Shown here piece after piece: positions 39,104 to 49,752 of a stretch of 64,000 bases of DNA. The notes under the pieces were generated by a model. That model was not told the origin of the DNA, did not search any database, and was given only the letters and a program-made list of their open reading frames with translations. This stretch comes from an uncultured Candidatus Melainabacteria bacterium (GTDB lineage: Bacteria; Cyanobacteriota; Vampirovibrionia; Gastranaerophilales; Gastranaerophilaceae), in the NCBI GenBank assembly GCA_949902595.1, contig CATLDC010000008.1:29472-93471 (forward strand), given 5' to 3'. Made by a program: the position numbers and the translations under genes. Each line of letters starts with the position of its first letter. The stretch's first letter is position 1.

Positions 39104-40663
39104 ATGAGTAGTATAACATCTCTTACCAACTATAATTTTGGCGGAATCAGAAGAAAAGACTCTGTTTTCTCTTCTGATAAAATTACATGCTCGGATTGCC
39201 AGAATGTAGAATTATTTTTTACTCAATTGAATTCTGGCGTGGGTATAAGAACAACCTCTGGAAATACTTCTGTGTGCAATAGTTTACCTGACGGAGAAAG
39301 CATAATTGCATTTTTTGAATCAACTCAATTAGGAAACAAATATTTAATCCTATATACCGAATCTGAGAGCCAAGGAAAGCTTTATTCCTATAATATTAAG
39401 GCAAACACCTTAACAGTAATTTTAAGCGGCTTAACGGTCACAGGAAAGGCTTGCGGAACAGATTTTGCTCAAGGCTGGCTGGATATGTTTGTATTTTCAA
39501 ACGGCATAGATGTTAAATATATCTACAGCAACACTGAAACAGGAGATACATTGCAAGTCGAATCTGATAATAATATTCATCTTGTTGATGTTGATGGAAG
39601 AGGTGTGCAAGGTTTAGGGTTGGTTGTTTTTGATGGCAGGTTATGGATATTTAACAGCAAAGTCTTATGGTATTCTCAAAAAGGTGATTGCAGAATTTTT
39701 AACTATGTTGATACAGATACCAAGACAAGTTCAGGCTATATAGAATTTGTAAAAAATATTACCGCTATTTATCCATATTTAGGTTCTCTGGCTGTATTCC
39801 ATAAAGACAGTTCTGTACTAATCAAGCAAGATGAAACAACATTATTCAAACAGGATGAAGAATCGCCCGGCGGTTGTGCTTCGTATAACTCTCTGGTGTT
39901 TCATGGTACTGATTTATATTTTTATGATGATACTAAAAAAGGTGTGTTTTCATTCCAGCAAATAGTTAATGGGGATAAAACCCTTGGAGAAAATATTGCT
40001 CTTGATATCCAAGATGAGCTTATGAAAATTAGCTCTGTTGATATTAACTTAATAAAAGCTTTGTCTGTCGTAACATCTGATAGAAATGAAGTTTGGTTTT
40101 TAATCCCGATATCAGAAGAAGAGCAATACTCATATGTAATGATATTTGACTACATAAGAGGCGAATGGGTTAAACGTAAATGCCAGCATATAAATGCTAT
40201 AGGAATATATGACAATACTCTTTACTCAGCTGGGAATGAACTATATCAGGAATATACCGGTGATGATTTTAACGGAGAGTTTATAGACAGTTATTTTAAG
40301 TGTACTGTTTTTAATTTGGATTCTGATAATACTCTTAAAATAACTAAATTCCCTCCAAGATTAACAGTAGATGGCAGTCATGTAAATGATTTTTACGTAA
40401 AATATGTAAAAAACTATGATTTGTTAAAACAACCAAAGATTAAGCATATCAAGACAAAAACCATTAAGAATATTCTTTATTATGACAGCGGACAGAGCTG
40501 GGATAGTGAATATATCTATATTCCAAATTCTCTAATGCAAATACTTAAAATGCCTTCTGCTACATTTAAGGCGCTGGAAATTACCATCTACACACAGGAG
40601 CAGGGTCAGGGATTTTATATCAAAACCCTTGAAATGAGCAAGGTTAAGGTTAAGCAAATATGA
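39104..40663 (+). CDS. Tail nozzle (tubular B/gp10-like) protein
   Basis: The 519-residue beta-rich protein begins SLTNYNFGGIRRKDSVFSSDKITCSDCQNVE, a start often seen in nozzle proteins, and continues with beta-propeller-like blades (GLGLVVFDGRLWIFNSKVLWYSQKGD, YPYLGSLAVFHKDSSVLIKQD, GCASYNSLVFHGTDLYFYDD). It should form the tube tip of a short tail. It follows the adaptor by 3 bases and precedes the ejection-protein block. Confidence 0.82.
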   Translation: MSSITSLTNYNFGGIRRKDSVFSSDKITCSDCQNVELFFTQLNSGVGIRTTSGNTSVCNSLPDGESIIAFFESTQLGNKYLILYTESESQGKLYSYNIKANTLTVILSGLTVTGKACGTDFAQGWLDMFVFSNGIDVKYIYSNTETGDTLQVESDNNIHLVDVDGRGVQGLGLVVFDGRLWIFNSKVLWYSQKGDCRIFNYVDTDTKTSSGYIEFVKNITAIYPYLGSLAVFHKDSSVLIKQDETTLFKQDEESPGGCASYNSLVFHGTDLYFYDDTKKGVFSFQQIVNGDKTLGENIALDIQDELMKISSVDINLIKALSVVTSDRNEVWFLIPISEEEQYSYVMIFDYIRGEWVKRKCQHINAIGIYDNTLYSAGNELYQEYTGDDFNGEFIDSYFKCTVFNLDSDNTLKITKFPPRLTVDGSHVNDFYVKYVKNYDLLKQPKIKHIKTKTIKNILYYDSGQSWDSEYIYIPNSLMQILKMPSATFKALEITIYTQEQGQGFYIKTLEMSKVKVKQI

Positions 40664-41043
40664 TTGTTGTAAGAACACCCGAGCATCCTTTATTCAATTA
40701 TACAGAATGTAAGGAAATGTTTGAAAAATACCACGAAAAACTGGATGTCGATGATTACGATACTGTTCTCAAAACAACTCATTTCTTCTCTTTTATAGAT
40801 TGGAGCAGCGGTGAGCTTATCGGATGTATTTACTATTACCAACAGGACGAAAGACTATATGTTACAGCTTTTGCCGGAAGAAAACATCATTTGGTTAACC
40901 TTAAATGCTTCAAGAAAAGCCTAAGCTGGTATAACTGTGATATTTATGCTGAGTGCAAAGAAAGAACAGCACAGTTATGTCTTATAAAATCAGGGTTTGA
41001 AAGATTGGAAAAGAATTTATACATATACAGGAGAAATAAGTAA
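40660..41043 (+). CDS. GNAT-like small tail/internal protein
   Basis: The 127-residue protein has an acetyltransferase-like outline (FFSFIDWSSGELIGCIYYYQQDERLYVTAFAGRKHH, AECKERTAQLCLIKSGFERLEKNLYIY) but no clear acetyl-CoA loop. Small GNAT-like proteins occur at this place in T7-like phages (internal virion protein). It overlaps the neighbouring genes by 4 bases and 1 base. Enzyme activity is doubtful. Confidence 0.7.
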   Translation: MIVVRTPEHPLFNYTECKEMFEKYHEKLDVDDYDTVLKTTHFFSFIDWSSGELIGCIYYYQQDERLYVTAFAGRKHHLVNLKCFKKSLSWYNCDIYAECKERTAQLCLIKSGFERLEKNLYIYRRNK

Positions 41044-41579
41044 TGGGCAAAAGCAAGTCAAATACTTCTAGTACTTCTTCAAGTACTCCTACTTTTATTG
41101 ATACAAATACTACTAATCCGTATTACCAGACAACTACTGATAAAAATGGGAATACTACTAACAGCTTTATAAAAGGTTCTGCAGGTGAGACAACTTATAA
41201 CTTCGTAAATGATAATATTTCAAGTTTGTTAAATGATTACCTGAATCCAAGTTTAGACAGCACCACAAATCGTGCAAAGCTTGCTTCGTTCAACAAAACT
41301 CAGCAGGCTAATTTACAGAACAATATAATTAATCCTCTTTCAAACAACAATATGATTAGAAGCTCCCAGGCTACTAATATGTACAACAATTTGTCTAATC
41401 AAGCTGCGAACTATTCTAATGAGCTTTTAGCTAATTCTCAAAGTGACAGCTGGAATATGATTAATAACTTAATGAATTTGTATACTACAGGTTATACAGG
41501 AGCTAATAATGATATTTCCACAGCTTTGCAAGCAGCTGTTGGAAATAATAGTACTACAACCTCAAATTCAAAAACATAG
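41043..41579 (+). CDS. Ejection-type internal virion protein (small)
   Basis: The 178-residue protein is low in complexity: Ser/Thr/Asn-rich start (SNTSSTSSSTPTFIDTNTTN) and a Gln/Asn-rich helical remainder (FNKTQQANLQNNIINPLSNNN). It is the first of three consecutive proteins of rising size before the fibres, the position of internal or ejection proteins in short-tailed phages. The function is inferred from context. Confidence 0.65.
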   Translation: MGKSKSNTSSTSSSTPTFIDTNTTNPYYQTTTDKNGNTTNSFIKGSAGETTYNFVNDNISSLLNDYLNPSLDSTTNRAKLASFNKTQQANLQNNIINPLSNNNMIRSSQATNMYNNLSNQAANYSNELLANSQSDSWNMINNLMNLYTTGYTGANNDISTALQAAVGNNSTTTSNSKT

Positions 41580-41589
41580 GACAGGATAA

Positions 41590-43539
41590 ATGAGCTTAAA
41601 CAGACGCAGAAAACAGCAAATAATGCAAGAATACAAAGATAAGCAAGCTATGGAAAGACTTAGAGCTAATCAACAGCAGCAAAATCTAAGTTTTACTGAT
41701 ATTGCAAACAACGCAAATGCAATAAGCGAAAGCGCAAACACAATAGGTCAAGGTATTAATAAGGCAGGAACAGCTTTGAATAATACAGGAATGCAAAGCT
41801 TTGGTTCTAATATTTCTAAATTTTCGGGACAGCCTGCATTAAAATCTTTAAAAACAAAAGCTGTCGGCGGAATAGGTAATGGAATTTCCGGTATCGGCAG
41901 TAAAATGGCTGGCGCTCAAAACGGTTTAATATCAAAAGCAGGAACAGGGCTTTCAAAATTAGGCACAGGATTAGCTGCAAATGCAGGAGCACAAGGTACA
42001 GCAGCAGGGTTAGGCAGTGCTGCGACAACAGCCGGTACCGCAGCAGGAGCGGGGAGTGCTCTTGGAGGTGCTGCAGGAGGAGCAACTGCAGCAGGTGCCG
42101 GAACTGCAGCAGCTGGCGCAGGGGCTGCCGGAGCAGGTGCTTCCGGAGCTATGGCAGCAGCAGGCCCTATTGGCTGGGCTGCATTAGCTGCTTATACTAT
42201 TTACAACATGGTAAGCTCTGCACAAAAGAAAAATGAGATGAAAGCAATGCAAGCTTCAATAAATGAGGCTCAACGCTCACAAGAACTATCCGAAAACGAG
42301 CTTGCAAGCCAGAGAGCAGGGCTTGAAGAAAACAGGCAGCAGAATCTTGCCAATATGCAAGCTCAAACTCAACAGAATCAAAATAATGAGCAGCTAACAC
42401 AAGAACTCTTATCAAATTATCAGGCATTAGAAAATCCTCAACAGAACCCAGAAGATGGGGCTATAACAGGCGCAGCCGCTCCTGCGGAGTCTCAGATTCC
42501 ACCTGCGTTACCTTTTGAAGGAAGCGCAAGTCAAGAATTGGACAATAACGCAGCTCAAAAACAGTCTATTATGGATATGTTTAAATCTCTTGGAGGAAAA
42601 GTTGGCAATGGTATAAAAGATTTCAGTAATGGTTATCAGGATAATTTGCAGAATGGATTCAGCAAGGGAGATTTATTTAACGGGGTTCTTAACAACGAAG
42701 TAACACCATCTGTTACTGATGAAGGTACTGTGACTGGAGGTGCTAACGAGCTAAAGAAGAGCCTTCTGAACAGAGTTGGAGAAGCTTTTGGGACAGGCAC
42801 AAGAGTTATGTCTAATCCTTGGACTCAAGCAGGTATTGCAGCACTTGCTACGAAAGCAACAGGCGGTGATTGGGCAGATTCACTCAATAATGCTTATAAA
42901 TACGGTACAACTAAGGCTACATCTAATTTCTACAATAACAAACTCAATCCTGGCAAAGCTCCAAACGCACTCCAAAATTATACAAAGGATGATTACGCAG
43001 CTGATGCGCTTGCTAAATACAGAGATACAATGTCTGATAACAATGCAAAAAGAGTCGATTATCAGGCTTATGCTAAAAAATCAAAAGAATTTTCGGACAT
43101 GCTTAAGTTCGGGATGATATCTCCTGAGCAGTATACTAACGCTATGAGATTATTGAACGATAATTTTGGTGATGAAAATTATGCAGTAGGTGTTGATAGT
43201 GCCCAGATAAGCAACGACACAAGAAAAGTAAACGAAACCGGAAGGCATAATCTTGTAACAGAAGGTATTCAGCAGCAGAATGCTGATACCGGTGCAAGAA
43301 GAGTTGATGAAAGTATTACCCACAATAGAAATACTGAATCATTAGGCAAGAAAAATTATGATTTAAGTGTTGAGAAGTGGAATGCAAAACAAGCCTCAGA
43401 CAGACAAAAGCAAATTGATAAACAGGTTCAAAACGGTGAGCTTATCCGCTGCACGATTAATGGTCAAAGCGGGTACCTGACACCATCCCAGTTCAATGAA
43501 GCCAGAAAAAAATATGGCAAAGGAGTTAGCAGATTATAA
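41590..43539 (+). CDS. Ejection-type internal virion protein with Ala/Gly-rich membrane segment
   Basis: The 649-residue protein has a basic N-terminus (NRRRKQQIMQEYKDKQAMERLR), an Ala/Gly-rich region at about 95-215 ending in a hydrophobic stretch (AAAGPIGWAALAAYTIYNMVSS) able to enter a membrane, then Gln/Asn-rich helices and a C-terminal basic region. Proteins of this kind leave the virion and help form a channel across the host envelope. Its stop overlaps the next start by one base. Confidence 0.72.
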   Translation: MSLNRRRKQQIMQEYKDKQAMERLRANQQQQNLSFTDIANNANAISESANTIGQGINKAGTALNNTGMQSFGSNISKFSGQPALKSLKTKAVGGIGNGISGIGSKMAGAQNGLISKAGTGLSKLGTGLAANAGAQGTAAGLGSAATTAGTAAGAGSALGGAAGGATAAGAGTAAAGAGAAGAGASGAMAAAGPIGWAALAAYTIYNMVSSAQKKNEMKAMQASINEAQRSQELSENELASQRAGLEENRQQNLANMQAQTQQNQNNEQLTQELLSNYQALENPQQNPEDGAITGAAAPAESQIPPALPFEGSASQELDNNAAQKQSIMDMFKSLGGKVGNGIKDFSNGYQDNLQNGFSKGDLFNGVLNNEVTPSVTDEGTVTGGANELKKSLLNRVGEAFGTGTRVMSNPWTQAGIAALATKATGGDWADSLNNAYKYGTTKATSNFYNNKLNPGKAPNALQNYTKDDYAADALAKYRDTMSDNNAKRVDYQAYAKKSKEFSDMLKFGMISPEQYTNAMRLLNDNFGDENYAVGVDSAQISNDTRKVNETGRHNLVTEGIQQQNADTGARRVDESITHNRNTESLGKKNYDLSVEKWNAKQASDRQKQIDKQVQNGELIRCTINGQSGYLTPSQFNEARKKYGKGVSRL

Positions 43540-46500
43540 TGCCAAATCCATTTGAAGAATTCGGCGGTATTGCTGATTCAGATTTATATAAAGAAAATCC
43601 ATCCCAGGCAAACGCAGACCCGTTTGCTGAATTTGGCGGATTTTCTGATTCAAGTATTAACGGGACTGCACAACAACAAAGTAGTGTAAACAAAAGAATA
43701 ACAACGCCCTCTAAACCTAATCCTACTGTTGTGCAGACTCCTGTTCTTAATACACCTAAGCAAGCTCAACAAACAATACCAGAGCCAGCTCCGCAGCCTT
43801 TGTATGCCAATAACGGAGTTATACAGGGAGGTATTGCTAATGAGCCGGACTATGCTAAACCCCAGAATGCTTTTCTTGCCAACATAGATGACAAAATCAA
43901 GCAGCAGGCAAAACTTAACCTTGAAAAACGTGCAGCTTGGGAAAAAGCTCATCCAATAATATCAGATTTTCAAAAAAGCTTACAGCCTAATTATAGCGCG
44001 AATGCTCTTGATTGGGAGAAAAAAGCTCAGTATGGTGCTGTATCTCCTTTAAAAGAAAACTTACAGAATCAGTTTAAACAAATTCGTTCGAATATTGCAC
44101 CATCTGTTAACTTGGCGACATTAGGTGTAGGCGGTGAATATGCTTTTACACAAGGGGCGAAAATATTAAATAATGCAAGCAAATTTAAGCCAGCCGCTCA
44201 ATTTATAGCCTCTCATCCATATTTGTCTAAATGGGCGTCCGTTGCTCCTTTTACTATGGCAGAAGGTGCCGGATGGGGTATTGCCGATAAAGCTCTTAGA
44301 AATGCGTCTGGTGTTGAATCAAATGAAAGCTGGAAAGATGCTGCCATTGGCGGTGCCGCAACTATGGGATTACTGCATGGCGGAATAATGGGTGGAGCCG
44401 CTTTGGCTAATAATATTGCTAAATCAAGCCTTGCAAAAGCTGCAGCAAAGGCATACAACAATTTGCTTAACAGCAATACTCCTATTGGTAACAGGCTTGC
44501 TAATATTCAAGGCACCTTGGCTGACACATTAGGGCTTGATACTACAAATGAAACTGCGAGAAAATACCAAAAACTTAACAGGGATATATCAAGAGGGAAT
44601 ACTCCTCTTGAGAAAAGATTATCTAAAGCAGATGTAGAAGAACTTGAAGCTTCTAAAAACCTTACAAAGAAACAACAAGATTTAATATTTGACAGGCTTA
44701 AAAATGGTGAGCCTAAAAAAAGCACTGTTACCAAAGAACAAGAAGATGCTAAAGAGTTTTTTGATAATCTGCTGAAAGAAGAAGAGGCTAATATTAAACC
44801 TGAGCATGCAGGAGACGATTTAAGCCAGGTTAAGCAGGAAACAGATACAAGTTTACCTGAACATATAGAAACACCTCTTAAAATCGATTCTGACATGTCT
44901 GGTGATAGGTATAAAATAAATCTTCGTAATCAAAAATCAGATAAGCAGAATTATTTTAAAATTCAGCAAGAAAAATGGAAAAGACAGCAACAAAGAATGG
45001 ATGCTGAAAAACATCAGCCTGAATTCAACCAAAAGGAATATAAAGCCAAGGTTGAAAGAATCAGAGCCAGAATGGAAGCAGCCAAAGAAGGTAATATTGT
45101 CAAATTTGATGAAGATGGCTTAGAAGCTCTCGGAAAAGAAATGGGTGATTGGGTTCATCCTCCTAAAAAGACAGGACTAACTAAGCTTGAACCAGGTAAG
45201 GCTGAGGGTAGTGATTCAAACTTTTGGTATGAGCAGAAAACCAAACCTAAGACAAAAGGTTTGGAAGCTGATGATGCGTATATTAAACCTAATTCAGAAG
45301 GTAATTATGTAAAAGAAGCGCAAGGTGATAATTATGAAAATTATGTAGATGAAAACTACACCCGCAGTGACCTTGCACCGGAAGATACTGCTTCATTACA
45401 GAATGAAATTGATGCATTTAATAAAGCAAAGGCACAAGAACCAGCAAGATTAAGGGATAAGAAGCAGCATAAAGTGGTTATTAACCAGGAAGCTAAAAAA
45501 GCTTTTGGTGTTTCATCTTTTCTGAATTCAGCAAAAAGTTCTAAATTAATTAAGGCTCTCTCAAATCCTAATAAACAAATAAATGCAAAGCTTTTTATCA
45601 ATAGATTATGTGTTATGTCGCAGTCACAGCAGACCAAGCGTGCGTTAGAAGTAATGTACCATCATTCTCCGGATGAATTACGCGAGTTTATACAAAGAAA
45701 AATCAAGGCTAATAATTTGCCTTATGAAATGACAAGCCAACTTTATGTGAACAAAAAAGTTGGGAATAAAATTGTGGAGAAGGGTATAAGTAGTAATAAA
45801 ATTAGCAATTTTGATAAATGTGTTGAGAATTTGCTAAGAAAATACTCTGGTAATTCAACTGTAATTAATGCTGTAGATAAGATTAAAGCAATAAGGCAGA
45901 AGGCTTCATCTATTCATAATGCCGCTGAATATACAAATATTAATAAATCTGTATCTGATTATTTCAATTTGAACGAACAAAACAAGCTAAAAGATATTGA
46001 TTTGGTATTTGTTAACGAATATCCAAATGCTGGTGAATTTTTTGAAAACTTTAATACAGCTATTATAAAAACAAAAAATAATAATGGAATTGAATTATCC
46101 ACAGAACAAATAAATAAAACTGTAAGACATGAATTGCAGCATTCTATTGATATACCAATAATCAGCGCGTTAGAAGAAAGTAATCCAGTTAAAATTGAGT
46201 TAAATAGATACTATGAGAATTATGAAAAAGCTATTGAAAGATTAACACCAAGTAGTTATACTTCTAAAGTATTTAAAGAATGTTTTGACGAAATCGAAAA
46301 CATAAATCCTAATGCTTATAAAGAATTATATAAAGCAATAGAAAATCAAGAAATAAATATAAGTAATGTTGACAAATTCAAAGATATTGCAAATAATGTA
46401 TATGGTAAAGGTAATATAAAAGCAGATATAATTTGCGATTATTTAGACAATATTGCTGTATACTACAGCCATCCATTTGAAAAACGAGCATTTAAAGCTG

Positions 46501-49154
46501 CAAGTGGAATAAAAAATACAGGAGATATATTAAATGAAATCCAAAACTTCGTCAACGAATATAGAGAATGGAATATACGAACCAACTATAACGGAAAAGT
46601 TAATGAAGAAACACTACGAAGCAGCGCCGAAGGTGGAAGAATTTATCAAATATATCCTGGACAAAAGCAGTACAAGCAAAACCGCCAATATAAATCATTA
46701 GATTTCGGAGAAATAGATAATGTACGACTTGGGGAAAATGGAAAAACTATACAAGGATTATCTGAACTCAAAGAACAACAAACCAATAACATTATTGCAA
46801 AAGATAAGGAATTGGTTCGAAATGATGCAAATTATGAACGAAGAACACAGCAGGAACGTATTGATAGATTGGGAGTCACCAGCACCGACAAGAATAGATT
46901 CGAGAAAGAGTCGAGAATTGAAAAAGATATACGAAGCTCAGGTTCATCAAGACTAGCACCTACTCCGCAATCATTCATAAAGAGCATTAAAAACTCGTCT
47001 AAAGCACAAGAACAGATTAAGATTGATTTTGATATTATTACAGAAGAGCAGGCTGCGAACAGGCTTAAACAGCAATCTGGTGGTGAAGGTGTTTACTTTA
47101 AACAAGGCTATGGAAAATCTGATAGCAAAATTGACCTTACTAAAAACTATAATGAGAGCAGGGATAATAAGGTAGGACATTTTGGAGAAAAGATTAAGGA
47201 TGGGCTTGCTAATGGAAGTACTACAAAAGATATTCTGTTAGAGACAAAGAAAGAAGAAATCAAGGTTCAACACTTAAAAGATTCAATTGATTTTATTGAA
47301 TCAGAGTTTGCAAAAGCTCTGCCAGAATCAGGAAATGCTTCTAAAGGGTATGTTGCTGTTAACAGAAATCTTCTTGCTAATGCTATTTATGGTAAAAAAT
47401 CAACGGCATGGTATGAAATGATGGCAGGGGTAAATAACAGTAATGGTGAAGATGCTATTAGAAAGGCATTCAAAAACGAGAAAGTTGCTCAAAACTGGAT
47501 TGATTTAGCAAATAGAAATTCTAAGCCTGATTATCAAATACCAGAAGTTGTCTTTAATAAGCTTTTTGACGGTTCAGGTGAAACAGTAGCAGAATATTGG
47601 GAAAGATATGGTAAAGACCATACAAGTAAAGCAATCGCCAAAACAGGAGGGGCTATACTTGACGCTTTTAACAATTCTTTTAAACGAGGGGTTCTAACTT
47701 CTGCTTCGTTTGTTTTCAATAACAGATTTGGCAACCAGATGATGATAGCTGCAAAATCAAATCCGGTTGAATACATTAAGAGCTTTTATCAAGCCGGGAA
47801 ATTAAAGAATAAAGATTTGCCGGAAGAAATTATAGAAAGCTCTTTATTAGAAGCAGTAGAAGGTTATAAAGCTAGACAAACTTATACAGGATGGCAGCCT
47901 TTAGATAACTTTCTTAACCTTTGCGGCGGGCATACAATTGACACTTCAACTTTAAAGACAATGAAAGCTGCTTCTGATAACGGTTTTCACTTTCAGGTTA
48001 TTAAAGGTAAAACCATACCTAAAAAGATGATTGAATCTCATAATACAAAATCCCTGGCAGCTGAAGCTGCAAATATCTGCATAGGTATGCCTAACAAAGC
48101 GTTTAATAAACTTTGCGACAAGCTTATGAGATTCAATGAGGCTATGGAAAGGTTTGAACGTAAACAAGTTTACGGAATACAAATGGATAGGGTTAAAAAA
48201 GATATCGTTAAAAGGACTGGGCAAAATATGCTCACACAAGAAGAATTTCTCAGCCATTTGAAAAACCATCCTGAGCTTGAAGAAACTATTGTTAAGAATA
48301 TAGAAGACACGCTTGGTGATTACAACAACTTCAATAAGTTTGAAAAGAAAGTGCTTAAAAGAATTGTGCCGTTCTATTCCTGGTACAGAACCATTTCAAG
48401 ACATACAGTCACTCTTGCAAAAGAAAATCCGGCAAGATGCGCAATGATATTTCTTGAACTGGAAAGGCTTAAAGATAAAGACGAAGACTTAAAAGAGTGG
48501 CAAAAAGGTGCTATCAGAACAGGTTTATATGATAGCAGAAGTAATAGAGAGCTTCTTGTAAATAAGACCGCTCAAATCCCTTACAGCACATTTAAAGAGT
48601 TTGTAGATGAATCTGGCAGAGGGGGTTTATCACCTGCTGTTAAAAAGCCTCTGGAAGCCATTAGAGGAAAACAATTCTTTAACGATAGTGAGATTACAAG
48701 TAAGAGATACAAAAAATCTAAAAAAGGATGGGGTGTAAACGCCAAAGAAGGATATTTAGACAAGAAAACAGGAACATTTAAAGAAGGGGAGCTTCCGCTA
48801 ATGCCGCGATTTAATTATCTTGGCAAAGAAGCTTTAAACACAGTATATCCTGCCCTGCGTTCTCCTTTATTAAAACCCGAAGCAACTGCTCAAGGTATAA
48901 GCAATTTGATTCTTAACGGTGAATACAAAGAGCCTGATAAGTTGTATGATTCAGATTTGGGCGGGTATAACAAAAATGACCTCTTTTGGGGAAATGAAAA
49001 ACGCTGGGCAGCAAATGACACTTCCGCTATCACAAAGACTCTAAACAGAATTTTAGGTTTATCACTTCAAAACAAGCAGCCTCTTAGTAAATCTGAGCGA
49101 GAAGCGTTGAAGGAAAAATACCTCAGACAATATAAACGTATGAATAAATATTGA
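43539..49154 (+). CDS. Giant polyvalent ejection protein with internal HExxH metallopeptidase site
   Basis: The 1871-residue protein has a repeated start motif (NPFEEFGGIADSDLY, DPFAEFGGFSDSSI), a Pro/Gln linker, a hydrophobic Gly/Ala-rich patch (about 185-300) and a charged helical region. A zincin-like site lies at about 864-868 (VRHELQHSID), inside an insert after VFVNEYPNAGEFFENF. The C-terminal third (about 1250-1871) is a separate helical region ending in a basic tail. Fusion of many modules into one virion-delivered protein fits the 'polyvalent protein' idea: effectors injected with the DNA. No lysozyme motif was found. Confidence 0.8.
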   Translation: MPNPFEEFGGIADSDLYKENPSQANADPFAEFGGFSDSSINGTAQQQSSVNKRITTPSKPNPTVVQTPVLNTPKQAQQTIPEPAPQPLYANNGVIQGGIANEPDYAKPQNAFLANIDDKIKQQAKLNLEKRAAWEKAHPIISDFQKSLQPNYSANALDWEKKAQYGAVSPLKENLQNQFKQIRSNIAPSVNLATLGVGGEYAFTQGAKILNNASKFKPAAQFIASHPYLSKWASVAPFTMAEGAGWGIADKALRNASGVESNESWKDAAIGGAATMGLLHGGIMGGAALANNIAKSSLAKAAAKAYNNLLNSNTPIGNRLANIQGTLADTLGLDTTNETARKYQKLNRDISRGNTPLEKRLSKADVEELEASKNLTKKQQDLIFDRLKNGEPKKSTVTKEQEDAKEFFDNLLKEEEANIKPEHAGDDLSQVKQETDTSLPEHIETPLKIDSDMSGDRYKINLRNQKSDKQNYFKIQQEKWKRQQQRMDAEKHQPEFNQKEYKAKVERIRARMEAAKEGNIVKFDEDGLEALGKEMGDWVHPPKKTGLTKLEPGKAEGSDSNFWYEQKTKPKTKGLEADDAYIKPNSEGNYVKEAQGDNYENYVDENYTRSDLAPEDTASLQNEIDAFNKAKAQEPARLRDKKQHKVVINQEAKKAFGVSSFLNSAKSSKLIKALSNPNKQINAKLFINRLCVMSQSQQTKRALEVMYHHSPDELREFIQRKIKANNLPYEMTSQLYVNKKVGNKIVEKGISSNKISNFDKCVENLLRKYSGNSTVINAVDKIKAIRQKASSIHNAAEYTNINKSVSDYFNLNEQNKLKDIDLVFVNEYPNAGEFFENFNTAIIKTKNNNGIELSTEQINKTVRHELQHSIDIPIISALEESNPVKIELNRYYENYEKAIERLTPSSYTSKVFKECFDEIENINPNAYKELYKAIENQEINISNVDKFKDIANNVYGKGNIKADIICDYLDNIAVYYSHPFEKRAFKAASGIKNTGDILNEIQNFVNEYREWNIRTNYNGKVNEETLRSSAEGGRIYQIYPGQKQYKQNRQYKSLDFGEIDNVRLGENGKTIQGLSELKEQQTNNIIAKDKELVRNDANYERRTQQERIDRLGVTSTDKNRFEKESRIEKDIRSSGSSRLAPTPQSFIKSIKNSSKAQEQIKIDFDIITEEQAANRLKQQSGGEGVYFKQGYGKSDSKIDLTKNYNESRDNKVGHFGEKIKDGLANGSTTKDILLETKKEEIKVQHLKDSIDFIESEFAKALPESGNASKGYVAVNRNLLANAIYGKKSTAWYEMMAGVNNSNGEDAIRKAFKNEKVAQNWIDLANRNSKPDYQIPEVVFNKLFDGSGETVAEYWERYGKDHTSKAIAKTGGAILDAFNNSFKRGVLTSASFVFNNRFGNQMMIAAKSNPVEYIKSFYQAGKLKNKDLPEEIIESSLLEAVEGYKARQTYTGWQPLDNFLNLCGGHTIDTSTLKTMKAASDNGFHFQVIKGKTIPKKMIESHNTKSLAAEAANICIGMPNKAFNKLCDKLMRFNEAMERFERKQVYGIQMDRVKKDIVKRTGQNMLTQEEFLSHLKNHPELEETIVKNIEDTLGDYNNFNKFEKKVLKRIVPFYSWYRTISRHTVTLAKENPARCAMIFLELERLKDKDEDLKEWQKGAIRTGLYDSRSNRELLVNKTAQIPYSTFKEFVDESGRGGLSPAVKKPLEAIRGKQFFNDSEITSKRYKKSKKGWGVNAKEGYLDKKTGTFKEGELPLMPRFNYLGKEALNTVYPALRSPLLKPEATAQGISNLILNGEYKEPDKLYDSDLGGYNKNDLFWGNEKRWAANDTSAITKTLNRILGLSLQNKQPLSKSEREALKEKYLRQYKRMNKY

Positions 49155-49173
49155 TTTACAAATTGGAGACACT

Positions 49174-49740
49174 ATGGCTATTACAGAAATAAAATATGGC
49201 TCTATTGCTTCAAGCAAAGAGCTTAATGATAATTTTGAAGCTTTGAATAAGGATATTCAAGATATTGCTACAAGTCTAAGCACAACGCAAGCTAACTTGG
49301 CAGCGAGTATCTCAACTCTTAACAAAAATGTTACAAATCAAATACAGGATGTAAATGAGGCTTTAGAGGCAACAAAAACAGAGCTAGAAGAAGAAATTGC
49401 TAATTCTAATTCTGAATCATTAACATCTAATGGCTTATATATCACAACATACATTAATGGCTCCTCCTGGTATCGGGAATATTTTTCAGATAAAGAAAAG
49501 ACAAACAGAGTTTGGCTTGAACAAGGCGGGTATGCAAACTTTGGTGCTGGTCAATTTGCAACAAGAACAATAAATTTTGTAATACCTTTTAGTGCTATTT
49601 GTAATGCCACGGGTATTTTATTTGGTCCTGGCGGCGCAGATGATTCTAACCAAGGGGTTGCAGGGTGGACTAATACACAAATGACTTATGTTCACCGAGG
49701 CTGGGGAACCGGTGTTGTTTGGAGAGCTGTTGGGAAATAA
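49174..49740 (+). CDS. Short tail-fibre protein
   Basis: The 188-residue protein has a coiled-coil start (ITEIKYGSIASSKELNDNFEALNKDIQDI, then LAASISTLNKNV) and a beta-rich receptor-binding-type end (SWYREYFSDKEKTNRVWLEQGGYANFG, INFVIPFSAICNATGILFGPGG). The C-terminal outline recalls gp53-like fibre tips. GGAGAC precedes the ATG. It starts the host-recognition block. Confidence 0.72.
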   Translation: MAITEIKYGSIASSKELNDNFEALNKDIQDIATSLSTTQANLAASISTLNKNVTNQIQDVNEALEATKTELEEEIANSNSESLTSNGLYITTYINGSSWYREYFSDKEKTNRVWLEQGGYANFGAGQFATRTINFVIPFSAICNATGILFGPGGADDSNQGVAGWTNTQMTYVHRGWGTGVVWRAVGK

Positions 49741-49752
49741 TTAGGAGGAAAG

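Noticed and set aside
46720..46956. 78-codon frame inside the 1871-residue gene, possible frameshift
   Set aside because: The main frame is open throughout, so no frameshift is needed; the short frame is a shadow.
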